This document shows, piece after piece, positions 44,591 through 57,900 of a stretch of 64,000 nt of DNA; positions within the stretch are counted from its first letter, which is position 1; the number at the start of each line of letters is the position of its first letter. The stretch lies in the NCBI RefSeq assembly GCF_026544205.1, contig NZ_JALNUI010000010.1, positions 58,030-122,029 of the forward strand, given 5' to 3'. The position numbers were made by a program, and so were the translations under genes. The notes beneath the pieces were generated by a model that made no database searches, was not told where the DNA came from, and worked only from the letters and a program-made list of their open reading frames with translations. The DNA is from Curtobacterium sp. GC_Cur_3 (lineage in GTDB: Bacteria > Actinomycetota > Actinomycetes > Actinomycetales > Microbacteriaceae).

Positions 44591-45816
44591 GCGGACTCCC
44601 GCAGGCCGTCGGTGTCACCGTGGCCGATGACGTGCACGGGGCTGGTCGTGGTGGCGTACGGCACGGACATCATCACGCTCGTGCCGCTGCCGGGTGACGT
44701 CCACACCTGGACGTCGCCGCCGACACGACCGATGCGGTCGCGGACGGAGTTGCGCAGGCCCATCCGGTCGGCACCGGTCTGCTGCTCGTCGAACCCGCGG
44801 CCGTCGTCGACCACCATCACGGTGCAGGCCGCGCCGTCGTCGAACACGCTGACCTCTGCCGAGTCGGTGCCGGCGTGCTTCCGGACGTTCGCCAGGCACG
44901 CGCCGACGGCCCGGACGAGCGCGGTCAGGGACGGGGACTCGAGCCGGGCGAGCGCGGCAGGGTCCCCCGTCACCAGCACCTGGAGCCCCTCGGCCCGGTG
45001 TTCCTCGATCACGTGCTCGAAGGCGTCGACGGCGGCGCTGTCACCGGTGTCGTGCGGCTCGCTCGCCAACCAGGCCTTGCCGGTGAGCATCGCGAAGTCG
45101 GCGTCCACCGTGCGGGCGAGCTGCTCGTCCATCGGGCCGTCGGGTGCGAGGGCGATCGCCCCGAGGTGGTTCAGCACGGTGTCGTGCAGGATCGCGGAGG
45201 CCTCGGACTCGACGCCGGCGCGGTACGCGGAGACGTGTTCCTCGCGCGCGGAGCGGAGGAGCTCGGGCTGGACGCGCTGCGACCGTGCGGTGCTGCGGCC
45301 GCCGACCAGCACGATGCCGGCGACGAACGCCAGGGTCATCCACGCGAGCACGAGCGGGTGCCCGGGGCCGCCGGTCTGCGCGGTGGCGATGCCCGTCGCG
45401 ACCCGTCCGACCGCCAGGCCACCGACGGACCACAGGACGACACGACCGGGCACCGCGCCGGCACCACCGACCAGGACGAGCGGCACGACGACGAGCGAGA
45501 GCAGGTAGGACGTCACCCACGGCACCGCGATGTCGCGCTGCACGACGAGCGAGAACCACCAGGCGCAGACCCCGCCGACGAGCAGGAAGGCGACGGCGGA
45601 GCGCCACGTGCCGAACTGCACGTGCACGCCGATCATCGCGAGCATCGGCAGCAGGGCGATCAACGCTCCCGCGACACGGACGTCGGTGTCGGTGAGGACG
45701 AAGAGCAGGAGCGTCACCGCGGCGGCCAGCAGCGACCCGACGGCCGCGGCGTGGAAGGCCCGCACGGTCGACCACGCGTTCACTCGCGGAGCGAGATGCG
45801 TGGGGATGCCGAGCAC
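44587..45816 (-). CDS. Membrane sensor histidine kinase
   Basis: A 409-residue kinase with six hydrophobic segments (about 18-190), a phosphoacceptor region SEASAILHDTVLNHLGAIALAP with the LHDTVLNHL HisKA_3-like box, and an HATPase_c domain with LANVRKHAG (N box), VVDDGRGFDEQQ (G1) and MGLRNSVRDRIGRVGGDV (G2). The GTG at 45816 follows GAAGGAG with good spacing; an upstream in-frame codon at 45861 would add Arg-rich residues. It is the first gene of a four-gene operon with the degenerate partner, the response regulator and tdk. Confidence 0.9.
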   Translation of the reverse strand: MLGIPTHLAPRVNAWSTVRAFHAAAVGSLLAAAVTLLLFVLTDTDVRVAGALIALLPMLAMIGVHVQFGTWRSAVAFLLVGGVCAWWFSLVVQRDIAVPWVTSYLLSLVVVPLVLVGGAGAVPGRVVLWSVGGLAVGRVATGIATAQTGGPGHPLVLAWMTLAFVAGIVLVGGRSTARSQRVQPELLRSAREEHVSAYRAGVESEASAILHDTVLNHLGAIALAPDGPMDEQLARTVDADFAMLTGKAWLASEPHDTGDSAAVDAFEHVIEEHRAEGLQVLVTGDPAALARLESPSLTALVRAVGACLANVRKHAGTDSAEVSVFDDGAACTVMVVDDGRGFDEQQTGADRMGLRNSVRDRIGRVGGDVQVWTSPGSGTSVMMSVPYATTTSPVHVIGHGDTDGLRESA

Positions 45817-45880
45817 GGTGCGTCTCCTTCCGGGAGCCAGGGAGCGCCGCCCACGATCCAACCACCATCGACGCGGTCGT

Positions 45881-45922
45881 GTACCCCGGATCGGGTACCG
45901 GATGACGACTGCTTCGATGATA
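45881..45922 (-). promoter_or_regulatory. Promoter region of the membrane kinase operon with a GTACCC palindrome
   Basis: TATCAT on the minus strand (45917-45922) is a good -10, with only a weak -35. Just downstream lies the inverted repeat GTACCC-N6-GGGTAC (45881-45898), a candidate operator, possibly for the operon's own regulator. The half-site GGGGTAC recurs near tadA and the 6C sRNA. Confidence 0.5.
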
Positions 45923-45984
45923 GCGGCAGGGGTCTGACGTTCGATGTCCCCCGAAGGCGTGCTGGACGACGCCCCGGATCGGCG

Positions 45985-47121
45985 TCAGAACAGCGTCGGC
46001 ACGCCGTTCGTGATCCCGGTGCGGCGGCGGTCCCAGCCGGGGTCGGCGCGCTTCAGCGGGGAGACGCCGGCCTCTCGGTCGCTGCCGGGGCCCTCCACGC
46101 CGAGCGCCGGGCTGCGGACGTCCGTCGGGCCGTCCGAGAACCCCATCGACCCCGTCGCCGGGTCGACGCGGCCGAGCCCGACGCCGTGGGCCCGCATGAT
46201 CGGACGGATGCGCTCGGCGAGCCAGCGCCGGTAGTCCTTCGGCGCGTACGTGTTGTCGAGGTACATCGCGCGGTACCGCGGGACGAGGTCCGGGTGTGTG
46301 CGCCCCAACCACTCCATGTACCAGGGCTTGACCCCCGGCTTCAGGTGGAGGGCCGAGTACATCAGGCTCGTGGCACCCGCCGCCGCCGCGCGTCCGATGG
46401 CGTCGTCGAGGTGGGCGATGGTGTCCGTGACGTACGGGAGCACGGGCATCAGGAACACCGAGCACGGCAGACCGGCGTCGACCACGGCACGGACGGTCGC
46501 GAGACGTGCCGAGGTCGTCGGGGTGCCCGGCTCGACGGACTGCTGCAGGTCGTCGTCGTACACGGCGATGGACATCGCCACGTCGACCGGCACGCTGCGG
46601 GCGGCCTCGACCAGGAGCGGGATGTCCCGGCGGAGCAGCGTGCCCTTCGTCAGGATGCTGAACGGGGTGCCGGACTCGGCCAGGGCCTTGATGATGCCGG
46701 GCATCAGGCGGTACCGGCCCTCGGCCCGCTGGTACGGGTCGGTGTTGGTGCCGAGTGCGACCGGGTGGCGGTCCCAGCTCGGCTTCGCGAGTTCACGGCG
46801 CAGGACCTCTGCCACGTTCGTCTTCACGACGATCTGCTGGTCGAAGTCGGCGCCTGCGTCGAACTCCAGGTAGGTGTGCGTGGGCCGGGCGAAGCAGTAC
46901 ACGCAGGCGTGGCTGCAGCCGCGGTAGGGGTTGATCGTCATCCCCCAGGTGTCCCCCTGCACCCCGTTGACCCGGTTCAGCGCGGACTTCGCCAGGACCT
47001 CGTGGAAGGTGACGTCCGCGAACTCCGGCGTCGTGACGCTCCGCACGAACCCGCTGTTCGACTCGAGCCCCGGCAGGGCGTTGTCGAGCGACGCGTCGAT
47101 CGCCTGCCCGTTCCATCGCAT
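45985..47121 (-). CDS. Radical SAM protein, Rv2578c type
   Basis: A 378-residue radical SAM enzyme. The cluster-binding motif is NPYRGCSHACVYCFARPTH (CxxxCxxC), following TWGMTINPYRG, and the barrel has ILTKGTLLRRDIPLL. It resembles the spore photoproduct lyase-related group; its mycobacterial relative is Rv2578c, of unknown activity. I chose the ATG at 47121 because an upstream codon at 47139 falls inside a LexA-box palindrome and would be before the probable transcription start. It is single-gene and probably DNA-damage-regulated. Confidence 0.88.
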   Translation of the reverse strand: MRWNGQAIDASLDNALPGLESNSGFVRSVTTPEFADVTFHEVLAKSALNRVNGVQGDTWGMTINPYRGCSHACVYCFARPTHTYLEFDAGADFDQQIVVKTNVAEVLRRELAKPSWDRHPVALGTNTDPYQRAEGRYRLMPGIIKALAESGTPFSILTKGTLLRRDIPLLVEAARSVPVDVAMSIAVYDDDLQQSVEPGTPTTSARLATVRAVVDAGLPCSVFLMPVLPYVTDTIAHLDDAIGRAAAAGATSLMYSALHLKPGVKPWYMEWLGRTHPDLVPRYRAMYLDNTYAPKDYRRWLAERIRPIMRAHGVGLGRVDPATGSMGFSDGPTDVRSPALGVEGPGSDREAGVSPLKRADPGWDRRRTGITNGVPTLF

Positions 47122-47127
47122 GTCGTC

Positions 47128-47156
47128 ATTCGAACACACGTTCGAACCCGATGCAA
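47128..47156 (-). promoter_or_regulatory. LexA (SOS) box over the promoter of the radical SAM gene
   Basis: TCGAACACACGTTCGA at 47130-47145 matches the actinobacterial LexA consensus TCGAAC-N4-GTTCGA in all twelve positions, and the palindrome extends one base each side. It lies between TTGCAT (47151-47156) and TCGAAT (47128-47133), a promoter with a 17-bp spacer, so LexA would block it. The start codon is six bases after the -10, giving a leaderless message. Confidence 0.85.
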
Positions 47157-47187
47157 GCCGGGGAGGGTCAGCGCGAGCCGGGAGGCG

Positions 47188-48675
47188 TCAGTGGTGCAGG
47201 CCCAGCACCGCTGCCGTGCGGCCGAGGGTCTCGTCGGCGAGTGCCGCGTCGGCGCCGAGGTCCTTTCCGTAGGTCGGGACCATCACCCGGACGGCGTCTT
47301 CCCAGCGGTCCCAGCGGTCGGGGAAGCACTTCCGGAGCAGGCCGAGCATGATCGGCACCGCGGTCGAGGCCCCGGGCGACGCTCCGAGCAACCCGGCGAT
47401 GGACCCGTCGGCCGCCGTGATGACCTCCGTCCCGAACTGCAGGACACCGCCCTTGTCCTTGTCGGGCTTGATCACCTGCACGCGCTGGCCGGCGATGATC
47501 TTGTGCCAGTGCTCCGGTTCGGCGCTCGGCATGAAGTCGCGCAGGGCGTCGAACTTGGTCGACTTCGACGCGAGCAGCTGTCCGATCAGGTAGCGCAGCA
47601 GGTCGAAGTTCGCGAAGGCGACACTCAGCATCGGGCGCAGGTTGTGCGGACGGATCGACCGGAACAGGTCGAGCACGGACCCCTGCTTGAGGAACTTGGG
47701 GCTGAAGCCGGCGTACGGGCCGAACATCAGCGAGGCCTTGCCGTCGACGATGCGGGTGTCGAGGTGCGGCACCGACATCGGCGGGGCGCCCACGCTGGCC
47801 TTGCCGTAGACCTTCGCCGCGTGCTTCTGGACGACCTCGGGGTCGTCGGTGCGGAGGAACTCCCCCGACACCGGGAACCCGCCGTAGCCGCGGATCTCCG
47901 GGATGCCCGACTTCTGGAGGAGCTGCAGTGCCCCACCGCCGGCGCCGACGAAGACGAACTTCGCGGCGATCTTCTGCGGGGACCGGCCGACCTCGTTCAC
48001 GACGTCGAGGGCCCAGCCGTCGAACTCCTTGCCGCGGCTGATGTTCCGCACGCGGTGGCTCGGCTCGAACTCGACGCCGTCGACCTCGAGCTGGTCGAAC
48101 AGCTGGCGGGTGAGCGACCCGAAGTCGACGTCCGACCCGGCGGCCGAGTACGTCGCCGCGATGGGCTGGTCCTTCTTGCGGCCGGGGATGAGCGCCGGCG
48201 CCCACTTCCGGATCTGCTCGGCGTCGTCACTGAACTCGAGCCCGGCGAACAGGGGGTGGTCCTTCATGGCCTCGTACCGAGCGCGCATGTAGGCGACGTT
48301 GTCGGCACCCCAGACGAAGGAGATGTGCGGCGTCGGGTTGATGAAGTTCGACGGGTCGGGGAGCGTGCCGGTCTCGACGAGGAACGACCAGAACTGCCGG
48401 GACACCTGGAACTGCTCGTTGACGTTGACGGCCTTCGTGATCTCCACGCGGCCGTCCGGCAGCTCGGGCGTGTAGTTCAGCTCGCAGAGGGCGGAGTGCC
48501 CGGTGCCGGCGTTGTTCCACGGGTTCGAGCTCTCCTGCGCGACGCTGCCGAGGCGCTCGTAGACCCGGATCTTCCACGACGGCTCCAGCCGGTGGATGAG
48601 CGCGCCCAACGTGGCGCTCATGATGCCGCCCCCGATGAGGACGACGTCGATCGGGTCCACCTGCTTCTCTGCCAC
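47188..48675 (-). CDS. mqo: Malate:quinone oxidoreductase
   Basis: A 495-residue membrane-associated FAD enzyme that oxidises malate to oxaloacetate and feeds the quinone pool. The FAD motif is DVVLIGGGIMSATLGAL at the N-terminus. Further matches are NPWNNAGTGHSALCELNYTPE, the ITKAVNVNEQFQVSRQFW segment and GGVLQFGTEVITAADGSIAGLLGASPGAS near the C-terminus. The GTG at 48675 is chosen from the FAD fold position. It stands alone, with a long palindromic terminator between it and asd upstream. Confidence 0.96.
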   Translation of the reverse strand: MAEKQVDPIDVVLIGGGIMSATLGALIHRLEPSWKIRVYERLGSVAQESSNPWNNAGTGHSALCELNYTPELPDGRVEITKAVNVNEQFQVSRQFWSFLVETGTLPDPSNFINPTPHISFVWGADNVAYMRARYEAMKDHPLFAGLEFSDDAEQIRKWAPALIPGRKKDQPIAATYSAAGSDVDFGSLTRQLFDQLEVDGVEFEPSHRVRNISRGKEFDGWALDVVNEVGRSPQKIAAKFVFVGAGGGALQLLQKSGIPEIRGYGGFPVSGEFLRTDDPEVVQKHAAKVYGKASVGAPPMSVPHLDTRIVDGKASLMFGPYAGFSPKFLKQGSVLDLFRSIRPHNLRPMLSVAFANFDLLRYLIGQLLASKSTKFDALRDFMPSAEPEHWHKIIAGQRVQVIKPDKDKGGVLQFGTEVITAADGSIAGLLGASPGASTAVPIMLGLLRKCFPDRWDRWEDAVRVMVPTYGKDLGADAALADETLGRTAAVLGLHH

Positions 48676-48735
48676 CAGACGATCCTAGCGTCGGGCGCTG
48701 ACAGCGCGACCGGTGGTCGAGACGGTTCCGGGATG

Positions 48736-48781
48736 ACGGACGGGAGGCCTGGTGCCAGCTGGCACCGGGCCTCCCGTCCGT
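48736..48781. terminator. 46-bp palindrome, copy 4 of family
   Basis: Same family as 901-946, with one arm mismatch that would be a G-U pair in RNA. It follows the asd stop by 34 bp on the minus strand and ends the lysC-asd transcript. Confidence 0.75.
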
Positions 48782-48814
48782 CGGGTGGTGCGTCCCGTCA
48801 GGTCGTGCGTCCGG

Positions 48815-51158
<2,344 letters not shown>

Positions 51159-51285
51159 GGGCGGGTACTCCTGGGACGAGGTGGTCCGCGACGGGCGCGG
51201 CTGTCGACAATCGTAGACGGTGTTTCGGGGATGTTGCGTGCGAGCGGTCGTCCACGCAACGATCGTGCGTGGTGGTGTCGGAGCG

Positions 51286-51885
51286 TCAGCCTCCGACGAC
51301 GCGGCGGCCCTCGAACGCACGGCCGAGGGTGACCTCGTCCGCGTACTCCAGGTCGCCGCCGACGGGCAGTCCGGACGCCAGGCGGGTCGTCCTGATGCCC
51401 ATGGGCACGAGCAGCCGGCTGAGGTAGGTCGCGGTGGCCTCCCCCTCGAGGTTCGGGTCGGTCGCGATGATGACCTCCTCCACGGTGCCGTCGGCCAGTC
51501 GGGTCATGAGCTGCTGGATCCGGAGGTCGTCCGGGCCGACGCCGTCGATCGGGCTGATCGCTCCGCCGAGCACGTGGTACAGCCCGCGGAACTCCCGGGT
51601 GCGCTCGATCGCGGCGACGTCCTTCGCCTCCTCGACCACGCAGATGGTCTGAGGCTGGCGGCGGGGGTCACGGCAGATGCTGCAACGCACCGACTCGGTC
51701 ACGTTGCCGCAGACCTCGCAGAACCGGACCCGCTCCTTGACGTCCGCGAGCAGCTCGGCGAGCCGGGCCGGGTCGAACGACTCGTTCTGCAGGATGTGGA
51801 ACGCGATGCGCTGCGCCGACTTCGGGCCGATGCCGGGCAGGCGGCCGAACTCGTCGATGAGGTCCTGGACGATGCCGTCGTACAT
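51286..51885 (-). CDS. recR: Recombination protein RecR
   Basis: A 199-residue DNA repair protein that forms a ring clamp with RecO and RecF to load RecA at gaps. It has the helix-hairpin-helix [17 protein letters not shown], a C4 zinc finger [16 protein letters not shown], and a TOPRIM domain with [14 protein letters not shown] and the segment [17 protein letters not shown]. Start and dnaX stop overlap by one base (TGATG), so the pair is co-translated. Confidence 0.97.
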   Translation of the reverse strand: MYDGIVQDLIDEFGRLPGIGPKSAQRIAFHILQNESFDPARLAELLADVKERVRFCEVCGNVTESVRCSICRDPRRQPQTICVVEEAKDVAAIERTREFRGLYHVLGGAISPIDGVGPDDLRIQQLMTRLADGTVEEVIIATDPNLEGEATATYLSRLLVPMGIRTTRLASGLPVGGDLEYADEVTLGRAFEGRRVVGG

Positions 51886-54797
51886 CAGTTGCCTTCGCTC
51901 AGGGTGGTCTCCTCGATGAACTGCGCGCCGAGGATCTCACGCACCACGGCCTCGCCGTAGCGACCGGGGACGGGGGCACGGCGCGGCTGCTGGGCCGGGG
52001 CCTGTCGTGCCGGACGCTGCTGTGCGGGAGCGGCCTGCTGCGGTGCCTGCTGCGTCGGTGCCGGCTGTGCGGCGGCCGGTGCCTGCTGCGTCGGTGCCTG
52101 CTGCGTCGGTGCCGGACCCGCCGCGCGACCGCCGAAGCCGGGGTCGGGGAACGGGGCGCCGTCGTCGTAGGGGCCGTCGTCGAAGGGGGCGTCGTCCATC
52201 GGGTAGTCGTCGACGGGGACGTCCGACCGGGGTGCTGCTGCGCCGGGTGCCGTGGCAGACGCCCGCTGCCCGTCGCGGTCTCCGGACGCGGACGAACTGG
52301 GCGCCGCGTCCGGGGAACCGGCACGCGATGATGCCGCGGCGACCGGAGCGGTGGTGGTCGTCGTCGTCGGGGCGACGGTGTCCGACGGCCCGGTCGACCC
52401 GAAGGGCGCTCCCCAGGCCGGCTCGACGTCCTCGGGGACGGCGCCGGTGCTCGGGTCCGTGGACGGGATGGTCGCGACGGCCCACTCGGTCACGGGGTCG
52501 TTCGACACAGGCGCCTGCTGCACGGCCGGCACGGACTCCTGCTGCTGCGGCTCGGGCGGCGCGGACTCCGGCTGCTGCTCCTGCTGCTCGGGCGCGCTCC
52601 GCGGCGACTCCTGCCGGGACGACGCCACCGGTGCGGCGGCAGCGGGCGACGCCTGTGCCTGCTGGGCCGACGTGGGCTGTGCTGACGCGGGCTGTGCCGA
52701 CGCGGGCTGCGCCGGAGCCTGCGCGGACGGGGTCGTCGGTGCCGGCACGGGTGCAGGTGCCGGTTGGGCCGACGTGGGGCGCTGTGCGGCGGCAGGCTGG
52801 TCCCGCGGCGGCTCGGCCGGACGCTGCTGTCCGGGGCCGCCGGCACCACCGGGACCGCGGGCGACGAACTTCACCCGGAACCCGAGCACGTCGAGGATCG
52901 CCGCACGGACGAGTTCGCTGACGCTGGTGGCGGGGTCGGCCATCTCCTTGAACGAGGCGACGTCCTGCTGGCTCGGGAACGTCAGCGTCAGGACGTCGTC
53001 CCGCAGCGCGGTCACCTGTGCCGTGACGACGACCGTCCACGCGGAGCGCTTGGCGTGCTGCACGTGCTCGAGGACCTGCGTCCACGAGTCCCGCATCTGC
53101 TGGAGCCCGACCGGCGCGATCGGACGGACCGCCGGCTCCGAGCCGATGACGGTGCCCTGGCCGGTGGACGACGACGAGGCGTGCTCGCTGGGCGCCGACG
53201 CGGCAGCACCCTGGCGGTCGGTGGACTCGGCGGTCGGTGACGCGTCGGTACCCGGCGTCGACGACGAACCTGATGACCGAGACGAGTCCGCGCTGCCCGG
53301 AGCCACAGCGGCCCACGAGGCGGCGGCGTCCTGCGCTGCCGAAGCAGCAGCCGGGGCACCCTGCGGAGCGTCTCCAGCAGAGGGCGACACAGCGGAGGAC
53401 GGCACGGCAGACGACGGCACCGACGACGACCCGGCCGCGCCGATCGTTCCGGGCGCACTGCTGGCGCTCGTCGACACGGGCTCGGACTGCCGGACCGGCT
53501 GCATCGAGGACGAGGCCGGCACCGTCGCCGACGACACCGACGGCGCGGCATCGCGGACGGGTGCGGCAGCCGACGACCCTGCGGACGGCGCCGACTCGAG
53601 CACCGCGGGACCACCGCTGTGCCCACCAGCGTCACCGACACCGACGCGGCGTTCGAGCCGCTCGACCCGCGCGAGCGCCCCGCGCTGGGAGTCGTCGGCC
53701 TCCGGCACGAGCATCCGCGCGACCATCAGCTCGAGGTGCAGCCGCGGCGACGTCGCCCCCGTCATGTCGGTGAGCGCCCGGTTCGCGATGTCCGCGCCGC
53801 GGGACAGCCCCGTCGCGCCGAACACGCCCGCCTGCCGCGACATGGTGTCGAGCTCCTCGGGTGAGACGCCGCGCAGCACTGCTCCGGCGCTCTCGTTCGT
53901 CGCGGCGACGACGATGAGGTCGCGGAGGCGTTCGAGCAGGTCCTCGACGAAGCGGCGGGGGTCCTGCCCGGTCTGCACGACGCGGTCCACGGCGGCGAAG
54001 GCCGAGCCCGGGTCGGCGACGGCGAGCGCGTCGACGACGTCGTCGAGGAGTGCGCTGTCGGTGTACCCGAGCAGGGCGACGGCGCGCTCGTAGCGGAGCG
54101 CCCCGTCTTCACTGCCGGCGATGAGCTGGTCGAGCAGGGAGAGGGTGTCGCGGACGGAGCCGCCACCGGCCCGGACGACGAGGGGCAGCACGCCGGGCGC
54201 CACGGTGACGGACTCCTGCGTGCAGAGCTGTTCGACGTACTCGAGCATCGCGGCGGGCGGGACGAGCCGGAAGGGGTAGTGGTGCGTGCGCGACCGGATC
54301 GTCCCGATGACCTTCTCGGGTTCGGTGGTGGCGAAGATGAACTTGACGTGCTCCGGCGGTTCCTCGACCAGCTTGAGCAGCGCGTTGAAGCCCTGCGGCG
54401 TCACCATGTGGGCTTCGTCGAGGATGAAGATCTTGTAGCGGTCGCGCGCGGGGGCGAACACGGCGCGGTCGCGGAGGTCGCGGGCGTCATCGACACCGTT
54501 GTGGCTTGCGGCGTCGATCTCGATGACGTCCAGCGACCCACTGCCGCCGCGCGCGAGTTCGACGCAGCTCGGGCAGACGCCGCACGGGGTGTCGGTGGGG
54601 CCCTCCGCGCAGTTCAGGCAGCGTGCGAGGATGCGCGCCGACGTCGTCTTGCCGCAGCCGCGCGGTCCGCTGAACAGGTACGCGTGGTTGACGCGGTTGG
54701 TGCGGAGCGCCGTGCGGAGCGGGTCGGTGACCTGCGACTGCCCGATGAGCTCGGCGAAGTTCTCAGGCCGGTAACGGCGATACAGGGCGGTGACCAC
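51885..54797 (-). CDS. dnaX: DNA polymerase III gamma/tau subunit with a long low-complexity tail
   Basis: Clamp-loader ATPase, 970 residues, long for the family (most are 600-850). The AAA+ domain begins [20 protein letters not shown], Walker A is [14 protein letters not shown], the zinc cysteines are CLNC and CGVCPSC, and the DEAH box is [10 protein letters not shown]. The collar domain ends near residue 365. A second folded region (about 555-650, [19 protein letters not shown]) follows a Ser/Pro/Ala-rich linker, then a roughly 300-residue Gln/Pro/Ala-rich tail with QQAP repeats. No slippery heptamer of the E. coli type was seen. Confidence 0.95.
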   Translation of the reverse strand: MVTALYRRYRPENFAELIGQSQVTDPLRTALRTNRVNHAYLFSGPRGCGKTTSARILARCLNCAEGPTDTPCGVCPSCVELARGGSGSLDVIEIDAASHNGVDDARDLRDRAVFAPARDRYKIFILDEAHMVTPQGFNALLKLVEEPPEHVKFIFATTEPEKVIGTIRSRTHHYPFRLVPPAAMLEYVEQLCTQESVTVAPGVLPLVVRAGGGSVRDTLSLLDQLIAGSEDGALRYERAVALLGYTDSALLDDVVDALAVADPGSAFAAVDRVVQTGQDPRRFVEDLLERLRDLIVVAATNESAGAVLRGVSPEELDTMSRQAGVFGATGLSRGADIANRALTDMTGATSPRLHLELMVARMLVPEADDSQRGALARVERLERRVGVGDAGGHSGGPAVLESAPSAGSSAAAPVRDAAPSVSSATVPASSSMQPVRQSEPVSTSASSAPGTIGAAGSSSVPSSAVPSSAVSPSAGDAPQGAPAAASAAQDAAASWAAVAPGSADSSRSSGSSSTPGTDASPTAESTDRQGAAASAPSEHASSSSTGQGTVIGSEPAVRPIAPVGLQQMRDSWTQVLEHVQHAKRSAWTVVVTAQVTALRDDVLTLTFPSQQDVASFKEMADPATSVSELVRAAILDVLGFRVKFVARGPGGAGGPGQQRPAEPPRDQPAAAQRPTSAQPAPAPVPAPTTPSAQAPAQPASAQPASAQPTSAQQAQASPAAAAPVASSRQESPRSAPEQQEQQPESAPPEPQQQESVPAVQQAPVSNDPVTEWAVATIPSTDPSTGAVPEDVEPAWGAPFGSTGPSDTVAPTTTTTTAPVAAASSRAGSPDAAPSSSASGDRDGQRASATAPGAAAPRSDVPVDDYPMDDAPFDDGPYDDGAPFPDPGFGGRAAGPAPTQQAPTQQAPAAAQPAPTQQAPQQAAPAQQRPARQAPAQQPRRAPVPGRYGEAVVREILGAQFIEETTLSEGN

Positions 54798-54902
54798 GCG
54801 ACAAGGGTAGCCGGGACGGCCGACACCCGGAGGCCGCTCTCCACAGGCTGCCCGGGGCCCTGGAGCCGCCGCCGCCTGACGGTGCCGGGACCCGGGAACG
54901 GC

Positions 54903-54945
54903 AGCGCGCCTCCCGGCCGTCAGGACGACGGTCGGGAGGCGCGCT
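54903..54945. terminator. Terminator after the giant surface-protein gene
   Basis: A 13-bp perfect stem, AGCGCGCCTCCCG with its complement, extended inward by GCCGTC/GACGGT. It lies 13 bp downstream of the surface-protein stop on the minus strand and before dnaX. Confidence 0.72.
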
Positions 54946-54958
54946 GGGGGTCGAGCGG

Positions 54959-57900
54959 TCAGCTCCGGCGGCGGCGTACGCCGCGTGCCAGGCGCGACAG
55001 TCCGAGCAGCAGGAACCCGAGGACCACCAGGCCGCCGGCGGCTGCGGCGAGCGGCGCGACGTCGGCGCCGGTGAAGGCGAGGTCACCGCGCGGCGTCCCC
55101 TGACCGGTGGTGCCGCCGGTGGTGCCGCCGGTGGTGCCGCCGGTCGCGCCGCCGGTCACCCCGGAGCCCAGCAGACCCGTCCCACCGGTCCCGCCCAGAC
55201 CGGGCTGACCCGGCGTGCCCGGCTGACCCGGCTGACCCGGCGTGCCCGGCTGACCCGGCTGGCCGGGCGTGCCCGGCTGGCCCGGGTCCGTCGGCTGACC
55301 CGGTGTGACCGCCGCGCGGTCCACCATGACGGTCCACTCCTGCACCGCGGACGTGACCCCGCGGACCGTCTGCGTCGCCGAGAGCCGGTGAGTCCCGACG
55401 GGCAGCCGGAGCACGAGCGACCAGGAGCCGTCCGCGTCGGCCGTGGCCGTCATCGGCGTGCCGTCGCCCGCCCAGACCGTGACGGTGGCGCCCGGCTCGG
55501 CGGTCCCGGTGATCATCCAGTCGACCCAGCCCGCGTCTCCGGCGGTCTGGTGCGATCCGTGCACCGGCGAGGTGACCGCGAGCGGGTCCACCGCGTCGAC
55601 CACGATCGTCACCGTCGGCGACTGCGCGTCCACCCCGGTGACGGTCTGCGTCGCCCGGATGGTCCACTCCCCCTCGGGGACCCGGTCGAACACGACGCTC
55701 CAGTGACCGTCGTCGTCCGCCATGGCGGTGCGCACCTGGCCGTCGGACAGGGTGACCGTGACCATGACGCCCGGTGTGGCCTGCCCCGTCACCGTGAACG
55801 AGCCCGTCGAGCCCGTCCCGGTGGCCGGGATGAGCTGCCCGCTCGTGGGCGACGTGATGACCACGTCGGTCGGCTGGGCCATGACGACCCGCACGTCGGC
55901 GGTCACGGGGTCGGACGTGCGACCCCCGACCGTCTCCGTGACGGACACCGTGTGGGTGCCCGTCGAGACGTCGTCGACGGTGACCGTCCACGAGCCGTCG
56001 TCGCCGGCGACGGTGGTGACCGTCTGCCCGTCGAGCTCGACCGTGACGCTCGCCCCGGGCTCGGCGGTGCCGCTCACCGGGACGTCCGCGGTGTCACCCG
56101 TCACCGGGAACACCTGGCCGTCGGTGGGGCTCGACACGGTCACCGGCGTCGCGGCGACCACGGAGAACCCGACCTCGGGGGCGGTGCTGCCCCGGCCGTC
56201 GACGGTCTGCGTCGCGGCGATCGTGTGCCGACCGGTGCCGATGCCCGGCACCGTGACGCGCCAGGCGCCGTCGGTGTCGGCCGTGGTCGTGACCGCCGTG
56301 CCGCCGTCGACCGCCACGGACACCGCGGCGCGTGCCGCTGCCGTGCCCGTCACGACGACGTCGGTCGAACCACCGAGCACGCGGTACACGGTGCCCGCCG
56401 CGGGCGAGGTCACGACGATGCTCTCCGCGTCGGCGACCACGACGGTGAAGCCGCGGCCGACCGGGTCGGAGGTCGTGCCGTTGACGACCTGCGTCACCGA
56501 CAGCTGGTGGGCGCCGGCGTCGAGGCCCTCGAGGGTGGTGGTCCAGCGGCCGTCGGTCCCGACGGGCACTGCGACGGGGTCGCCCCCGTCGGCGACGACC
56601 ATGACGGTGGCGCCGGGCTGGCCGGTGCCGTTGACGACCACGTCCGTGCCGGTGGTGCCGGCGGGGACGGTGATCGTCGAGCCGGCTGCGGGGGCGTCGA
56701 TCGCCAGGGTGGTGGCACCGGCGACGGTGAACCGCGAGGTGACCGGGCTCGACGTCGACCCGTCGACCGTCTGGGTGGCGCGGACGGTGTGGCGCCCCGT
56801 CCCGACCCGGGTGAAGTCGACCGACCAGGTGCCGGCGTCCGTCGCGGTGGTGCTCCGCTCGGTGCCGTCGTCGAGACGGACCCGGACGGTGGCACCGACC
56901 GCGGCGGCACCGGTCGCGGTGACGGTGGTGGTTGAGTCGTCCTGGGCGACGCGGATCGTCGACTGGTCCGCGGGGACCGCGATCGTGAGCGGGTCGGCGA
57001 CGACGACGTGGACCGGCACGGTCACCGGGGCGGACTGCGTGTCGCCGATGCGCTGCGTCACCGACACCACCGGGTCACCGGCTCCGACGTCCGTGACGTC
57101 GACGGTCCAACGGCCGTCGCGGTCGACGGTCGTGGACTCGCTCCGGCCGCCACCGAGGTCCACGACCACGTTCGCGCCGGGCTCGGCGGTCCCGCTGACA
57201 CGGATCGTGGTGGTGGCGTCCGCGTCACTGACGCGGAACTGCGCGTCAGTGGTCGGTGTGGTGACCCGGACGGGTGCGCCGGCGACGACCTCGAAGGTCG
57301 CGGTGACAGGAGCCGTCGAGGTGGACCCGCCGACGGTCTGCGTGACGCTGACGTCGTGGTCGCCGACGCCGAGACGCGGGACCTCGACCGTCCAGGTGCC
57401 GTCCGTGCCCGCGGTGACGTCCACCGGGTCGCGGTCGGCCACCGTCACCGTCACGGTGGCGCCCGGCTGGGCGTCACCGGCGACGACGACCGTCGTGGTC
57501 TGGTCGCCGTCGGCGACCGTGACCGGCTCGTCGGCGTCGGGCTGGCGGATCGTCAGGTCGGCCGCGGCCACGACGGCCACGGGGCGTTCGACCGCCGCGC
57601 TCGTCGTGCCGTTCACCGACTGGGTCACCGATGCGGTGTACGAACCGGTGGGCACGTCCTGCACGGTCGTGTCCCAGGTCCCGTCGCGCCGCACGGTGGT
57701 GGTCGCGGAGCCCCCGGCGCCGAGGTCGACGGTCACCGTGGCGCCGGGCTGGCCGGCCCCCGCAAAGTCGACGTCGGTGGTGGCGTCGTCGTCAGCGACC
57801 GTGACGCGGGTGGCGCCCGCGGGGTCGGTGACGGTCAGCCGCGCACCGGCGACCACGGAGACCGCGACGGGCCCCGCTGCCGAGGTCTGGCCGGCGAACC

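Noticed and set aside
43565..45508. Long plus-strand frames opposite the kinase operon
   Set aside because: They are antisense to overlapping genes with clear kinase and regulator motifs, and their translations are charged low-complexity runs.
47122..47139. Start of the radical SAM gene at 47139
   Set aside because: That codon lies within the LexA box and upstream of the probable transcription start; ATG at 47121 fits the promoter spacing.
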